Assembly: GCA_947630605.1 (NCBI GenBank)
Contig: CANRIO010000009.1
Span: 1 to 37,690, forward strand
Direction: 5' to 3'
Length of the DNA: 37,690 bases
Source: an uncultured Clostridia bacterium
GTDB taxonomy: Bacteria > Bacillota > Clostridia > Christensenellales > Borkfalkiaceae
Part shown: one piece after another, positions 34,469-37,690 of the stretch
How positions within the stretch are numbered: position 1 is the first letter of the stretch
Layout of the letters: every line of letters begins with the position of its first letter
Made by a program: the position numbers and the translations under genes
The notes under the pieces: generated by a model
What the model was told of the DNA's origin: nothing
Seen by the model: the letters and a program-made list of their open reading frames with translations, nothing else
Databases searched by the model: none

Positions 34469-34704
34469 TTTTTCACCTCCATCGTGACAAGCTCGGCCTC
34501 CGTCTTTCTGAGGGTGAGTTCATACCCGCGGATGGTGACTTCCATCGGATCGCCGAGGGGTGCCTTTTTGCGGAGAAGGACTTCCGCACCGGGCGTGACG
34601 CCCATGTCGAAGAGCCTTCTTCTCAGTCTCCCCTCGCCCGAGACGGTCCTGACGACCCCCTTCTCGCCGATGGAGAACTCGGAAAGCAGTTTTTGCTTTG
34701 CCAT
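34465..34704 (-). CDS. feoA: FeoA family protein, adjacent to feoB
   Basis: A 79-residue SH3-like protein that supports FeoB function. MAKQKLLSEFSIGEKGVVRTV, GEGRLRRRLFDMGVTPGAEVLLRKKAPLGDPMEVTIRGYELTLRKTEA covers the whole FeoA fold with the conserved R-RL-DMG-TPG and GYELTLRK. I chose the ATG at 34704 because the GGAGGT lies upstream of it; the TTG-based longer start would contain that ribosome site. The spacing of about 14 bases is long. Its stop overlaps the feoB start (ATGA). Confidence 0.93.
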   Translation of the reverse strand: MAKQKLLSEFSIGEKGVVRTVSGEGRLRRRLFDMGVTPGAEVLLRKKAPLGDPMEVTIRGYELTLRKTEAELVTMEVKK

Positions 34705-34982
34705 GTGATTTTTGTATACCTCCAAAATACTTTTACAAGATTGAATCTAAGGGTGTGATCGCGGACATGGGTGCCGCGTTTTGCGTCAAGTTAAGAAATA
34801 AGGTGATGTTTCGACAAGCTCAACATGACGAATTAGCAATGGTGGGCTGTTTATCAAAGTTCGTGTTTTCATCCTCGGGATCCTTCGGGGATAGGCTCGC
34901 GGTTTTCATTATACCCTATCGGCTCAGGATGACGCGATAACCACCGCGCGGATGGCATTCTATAAAAGAAATTTGCGAAATT
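34705..34982. repeat. Mosaic intergenic repeat, copy C, between the two feoA genes
   Basis: A 278-base gap inside the feo operon with no gene. It holds a diverged repeat unit (TTTCGACAAGCTCAACATGACG near 34809-34830, and CTCAGGATGACGCGATAACC at its end, 34922-34941), plus an exact CGGACATGGGTGCC copy at 34762-34775. An upstream GGAGGT belongs to feoA. Either read-through from the feo promoter or an unseen promoter serves feoA-feoB. Confidence 0.65.
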
Positions 34983-35195
34983 TTATGCCACATAGATGTG
35001 GGAGGCGACGTTGCGGTCGAGGGCGAGGCGGCCCTCCTTGACGCGGCAGACAGTGCTCCCCCCGCTTGCGGAGAGGACGGTGACGCTCCCCCCTTCGAGG
35101 ACGCCCAAGTTGGAGAGATGTTTCTTTGTCTTTTCGTCGAGGGAAATTTTGACGATTTTAACTTCCTGCCCCAAGGGCGCAAGGATGAGCGGCAT
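34983..35195 (-). CDS. feoA: FeoA family protein, promoter-proximal
   Basis: A 70-residue FeoA-like protein: MPLILAPLGQEVKIVKISLDEKTKKHLSNLGVLEGGSVTVLSASGGSTVCRVKEGRLALDRNVASHIYV. It keeps the SH3-like outline (L-NLG-LEG, R-ALD--VA) but lacks the DMG-TPG form. I chose the ATG at 35195, with AGGAGA upstream; a longer frame runs through the operator region and is not credible. It is the first gene after the feo promoter. Two FeoA proteins per operon occur in several Clostridia; their division of labour is unknown. Confidence 0.88.
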   Translation of the reverse strand: MPLILAPLGQEVKIVKISLDEKTKKHLSNLGVLEGGSVTVLSASGGSTVCRVKEGRLALDRNVASHIYVA

Positions 35196-35227
35196 GTTTT
35201 CTCCTTCGTTCGCCCGACCCCCGCAGG

Positions 35228-35310
35228 GTTCGCAATGGCGAACTCGTCTCCATAAATTTTGTTCGCCATTGCTAACTCGCTTCCGAAAAAGGAGTTCGCA
35301 TTTGCGAACT
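35228..35310. promoter_or_regulatory. Three phased palindromic operators upstream of the feo operon
   Basis: GTTCGCAATGGCGAAC (35228-35243), GTTCGCCATTGCTAAC (35261-35276) and GTTCGCATTTGCGAAC (35294-35309, part of an 18-base AGTTCGCA-TT-TGCGAACT). The starts are 33 and 33 bases apart, three helical turns. Site 3 begins nine bases after the -10 of the feo promoter and so covers the predicted transcription start. Placement suggests an iron-responsive repressor of the Fur or DtxR type, but the sequence matches neither standard box, so the regulator is unknown. Confidence 0.7.
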
Positions 35311-35319
35311 ACATGATAG

Positions 35320-35348
35320 ATTTTATCATGGAAAAGAGGGACTGTCAA
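35320..35348 (-). promoter_or_regulatory. Sigma-A promoter of the feo operon
   Basis: On the minus strand TTGACA (35343-35348) and TAAAAT (35320-35325) are exactly 17 bases apart, with the predicted start near 35312, next to operator site 3. The leader to feoA is about 115 bases. Confidence 0.85.
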
Positions 35349-35381
35349 CTGTTTTGCGGGGGTTTTTGAAAAATTTTTTGC

Positions 35382-35422
35382 AAAAAAATAAAGGGGCGGA
35401 AGCGTCAATTCCCCACCCCTTT
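35382..35422 (-). terminator. Rho-independent terminator of nadE
   Basis: AAAGGGG/CCCCTTT outer stem (35390-35396 with 35416-35422) with inner pairs and a small bulge, followed on the minus strand by ATTTTTTTG. It lies about 18 bases after the nadE stop and 34 bases before the feo -35, insulating the two units. Confidence 0.8.
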
Positions 35423-35439
35423 TTCCTTATTATAATAGG

Positions 35440-37377
35440 TTAAAGTTTTTCCGCTTCTTCTATCCAAAGCGCGGCAGAGGCGTCGGAGGGCATGCGGAGG
35501 TCCGAGCGGGGCGAGAGGGAGACGGAGCCCACCTTCACGCCGTCGGGCACGCAATTCCTTTTGAACTGCTGCGCAAAGAACCGCCTGTAGAATGCGACGA
35601 GCCACTTCTTCAAAACTTCGCGGGAATACCTTTCCCCAAAGGCGCGCTCGGCGAGATATAAGGTCTTGGCGGGGCCGTCGCCGCGGCGCAAAAGTTCATA
35701 GAGGTAGAAGTCGTTCAGCTCGTAGGGGCCGATGATGTCCTCCGTCTTCTGGGCAATGTTCCCCCCTTCGTCGGGCGGGAGAAGTTCGGGAGAGATCTCG
35801 GTCGAAAGGATGCTTTTCAACACAATTTCCGCTCTGCCGCCCAGCCGCTTTGCCTCGGCGAGGACGAGGTGGCGCACGAGCGTCTTGGGGACGGAACTGT
35901 TCACCGCATACATGCTCATGTGGTCGCCGTTGTAGGTGCACCAGCCGAGGGCGAGTTCAGAAAGATCCCCCGTGCCGACGACGAGACCGTTTTCCTCGTT
36001 GGCGACGTCCATGAGGATCATCGTGCGGTAGCGCGCCTGCGCGTTCTCGTAGGCGCCGCCGAAATCTTCTATGTCGTGCCCGATGTCCTTGAAGTGGCGG
36101 GTGACGGTCTGCGAGATGGGAATGGTGCGGGAGGTGACGCCGAGGGCCTGCATGAGGGCGGTGGCGTTGTTCTTCGTTTTAAGGCTCGTGCCGAAGCCGG
36201 GCATGGAGATCGCGAGGATATCCTCGCGCTGTTTTTTGAGGAGATCGAAGGCACGGCAAGTGATAAGGAGGGCGAGGGTAGAATCGAGGCCACCCGAAAT
36301 TCCGAGCACCGCACTTCGGACATGGGTATGGGCAATGCGGCGGGAGAGGGCGTGCGCCTGCATATCGAGGATGCTCTGGGCGCGGAGGAAGAGCTCCCCC
36401 TCCTCATGCGGGACAAAGGGCGTCGGGTCCACTTTGCGGAGGCTAAGATCTGCATCCGAGAGGAAATTCGCGGGGCACTGGACGTACTCTTCCGCATCGC
36501 CTGTGAGCGGCCCGTCGCAGTTGCGGTAGGAAGTCTTGCGGCGGCGCTCATTCAAAAGGAAGCCGACGTCGATCTCCCCTTCGCACACCTCCTTTGAGAA
36601 GGGAGCGGTTTCCGCGAGACATGCGCCGTTCTCGTAGATCATGTTGTTCCCCGCGAAGACCATATCCGAGACGCTCTCCCCCTCTCCCGCACCGCAATAG
36701 ACATAGGCGCAGAGGTTCTTGCCCGAGTGCGCCGCGATGAGGGTGTGGCGATAGTCGCGCTTGCCCACGAGTTCGTTGGAGGCGGAGAGGTTGACGATGA
36801 CGCTCGCGCCGTGTTTGCAGTGCGAGATCGAGGGAGAGGTGGGGACCCAGAGGTCCTCGCACAGCTCACAGCCGATCTTGACTTCGGGGTGCTTTTCGTC
36901 ATAGATGAGGACGTTCGGGGACATGGATGCCCAAGCGCCTTCATAAAGGCGGACGGCCACTGCTCCCATAAGCTCCCTTCCGCTCGAGAAGTGGCGGAGC
37001 TCGTAGAATTCGTTGTGGTTGGGGAAGAAGCTCTTTGCAACGAGGGCGCAGACATTGCCGTTATGAATAGCCGCGGCGCAGTTGTAGAGTTTGTCCTCGA
37101 AGGCGATCGGGAGGCCTACGAACACGAGCATGGTATGCCCCTTTGTGCTCTCGGCGACGATTTTCAGGGCGTCGAGACAGCCATGAAGGAGGGTCTCTTG
37201 CAGGAAGAGGTCGCCGCAGGTGTAGCCGGAGAGGGAGAGTTCGGGAAAGACCAGAAGCTCCGTTCCCTTCTCCGCCTGCGAGGCGATGATCTCGACGATT
37301 TTTTGGGCGTTGTAGGCGGGATCGGCAACCTTCAGATCGGGGCTCGCCGCCGCCGCTTTCAAAAATAAATGTTTCAT
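35440..37377 (-). CDS. nadE: Glutamine-dependent NAD synthetase
   Basis: A 645-residue enzyme that amidates nicotinate adenine dinucleotide to NAD. The N-terminal nitrilase-like glutaminase domain shows the triad regions FPELSLSGYTCGDLF (Glu), KSFFPNHNEFYELRHF (Lys) and IGCELCEDLWV (Cys). An ammonia tunnel leads to the synthetase domain with GISGGLDSTLAL (PP-loop), GVTSRTIPISQTV and VVGTGDLSELALGWCTYNGDHMSMYAVN. I chose MKHLFLKAAAASPDL at 37377 because family members start there, but no ribosome site is visible. A GTG at 37413 is possible. Own terminator; upstream lies only repeat D. Confidence 0.93.
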   Translation of the reverse strand: MKHLFLKAAAASPDLKVADPAYNAQKIVEIIASQAEKGTELLVFPELSLSGYTCGDLFLQETLLHGCLDALKIVAESTKGHTMLVFVGLPIAFEDKLYNCAAAIHNGNVCALVAKSFFPNHNEFYELRHFSSGRELMGAVAVRLYEGAWASMSPNVLIYDEKHPEVKIGCELCEDLWVPTSPSISHCKHGASVIVNLSASNELVGKRDYRHTLIAAHSGKNLCAYVYCGAGEGESVSDMVFAGNNMIYENGACLAETAPFSKEVCEGEIDVGFLLNERRRKTSYRNCDGPLTGDAEEYVQCPANFLSDADLSLRKVDPTPFVPHEEGELFLRAQSILDMQAHALSRRIAHTHVRSAVLGISGGLDSTLALLITCRAFDLLKKQREDILAISMPGFGTSLKTKNNATALMQALGVTSRTIPISQTVTRHFKDIGHDIEDFGGAYENAQARYRTMILMDVANEENGLVVGTGDLSELALGWCTYNGDHMSMYAVNSSVPKTLVRHLVLAEAKRLGGRAEIVLKSILSTEISPELLPPDEGGNIAQKTEDIIGPYELNDFYLYELLRRGDGPAKTLYLAERAFGERYSREVLKKWLVAFYRRFFAQQFKRNCVPDGVKVGSVSLSPRSDLRMPSDASAALWIEEAEKL

Positions 37378-37410
37378 GATGATGTTGTTTGGATGATTGG
37401 TGACGCGTCC

Positions 37411-37690
37411 CACCCCCTACCCCCCTCCCACGGAGGGGGCAAGCGGACTTCGTATGGGGGGATGCTTCGGGGATGGGCCGCTGTGGACTGCGTAAGGGCC
37501 GTTTCGGGGCAACATGACGCGAGACGCCCCACCCCCCTACCCCCCCCTCCCACGGAGGGGGCAAGCGGACTGCGTATAAGGGGATCCTTCGGGGATGAGC
37601 TTGCGTGGACTGCGTATAAGCCGTTTCGGCTACTTCGGGGCTTTGCCCCTCGTGCCGACCTTCGATAAATAATAGAAGCCGCGGTCGGGG
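37411..37690. repeat. Mosaic intergenic repeat, copy D, tandemly duplicated
   Basis: Two units 122 bases apart each begin CCCTACCCCCC, then CTCCCACGGAGGGGGCAAGC, then GGACTTCGTATGG or GGACTGCGTATAAGG. The second unit continues to the window edge with the GGGGC/GCCCC hairpin, CGTGCCGACCTTCGATAAAT and AATAGAAGCC also found in copy B (a 17-base exact match, 37664-37680 with 31895-31911). No gene lies here; the nadE promoter must be here or inside the repeat. Confidence 0.8.

Noticed and set aside
35228-35310. LexA (SOS) boxes at the feo promoter
   Set aside because: The Gram-positive LexA box is CGAAC-N4-GTTCG; here the half-sites are in the opposite order (GTTCGC-N4-GCGAAC), and the neighbouring genes are iron-uptake genes.

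Overview
The window reads as a chromosomal contig from an uncultured, spore-forming Clostridia-like Firmicute, plausibly a gut Christensenellales relative. The lineage is inferred from gene content and I could not test it by search. The evidence is as follows: Gram-positive lipoproteins with LxxC lipoboxes; strong GGAGG ribosome sites; consensus sigma-A promoters (TTGACA, 16-18 bp, TATAAT/TAAAAT); a GC-rich genome; and a dispersed version of the Bacillus yicC-gmk-rpoZ-priA-def-fmt-rsmB-rlmN-rpe-thiN-spoVM gene order. A 21-codon spoVM, too short for routine gene calling, sits where that order predicts it and implies endospore formation.

Layout. (1) 1-9.6 kb, minus strand: an alpha-glucan use locus made of malQ, then malE, a long malF, malG, two secreted GH13 lipoprotein amylases and the start of an msmK-type ATPase. 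The amylases cut starch outside the cell, MalEFG-MsmK imports maltodextrin, and MalQ processes it. A hairpin separates malE from malF. (2) 9.7-20.2 kb, minus strand: the housekeeping cluster yicC-gmk-rpoZ, a terminator-like hairpin, then priA-def-fmt-rsmB-rlmN. A toxin-antitoxin pair with its own promoter follows, where Bacillus has prpC-prkC-rsgA, and then rpe-thiN-spoVM and an M19 dipeptidase joined by ATGA overlaps. rsmB carries a one-base frameshift. (3) 20.3-25.4 kb, minus: ligA, pcrA, a small unknown gene and rpsU. (4) 25.4-28.5 kb, minus: two diverged paralogous lipoproteins of unknown function, each with its own promoter. (5) 29.0-31.7 kb, plus: an ABC ATPase and FtsX/MacB-type permease, closed by a 20-bp-stem terminator. 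(6) 31.9-35.4 kb, minus: a ferrous-iron operon feoA-feoA-feoB-Cys-rich protein. (7) 35.4-37.4 kb, minus: glutamine-dependent NAD synthetase.

The least expected signals are regulatory or dispersed. Three 16-bp palindromes (GTTCGC-N4-GCGAAC type) are phased exactly 33 bp apart downstream of the feo promoter, and the first covers the predicted start of transcription. An 11-mer, CGGACATGGGT, recurs six times exactly, with several near copies, in different reading frames, on both strands and between genes. A mosaic intergenic repeat family occurs at four places and supplies the stop codon of the small Feo protein. No tRNA, rRNA, CRISPR array, insertion sequence or prophage was seen.
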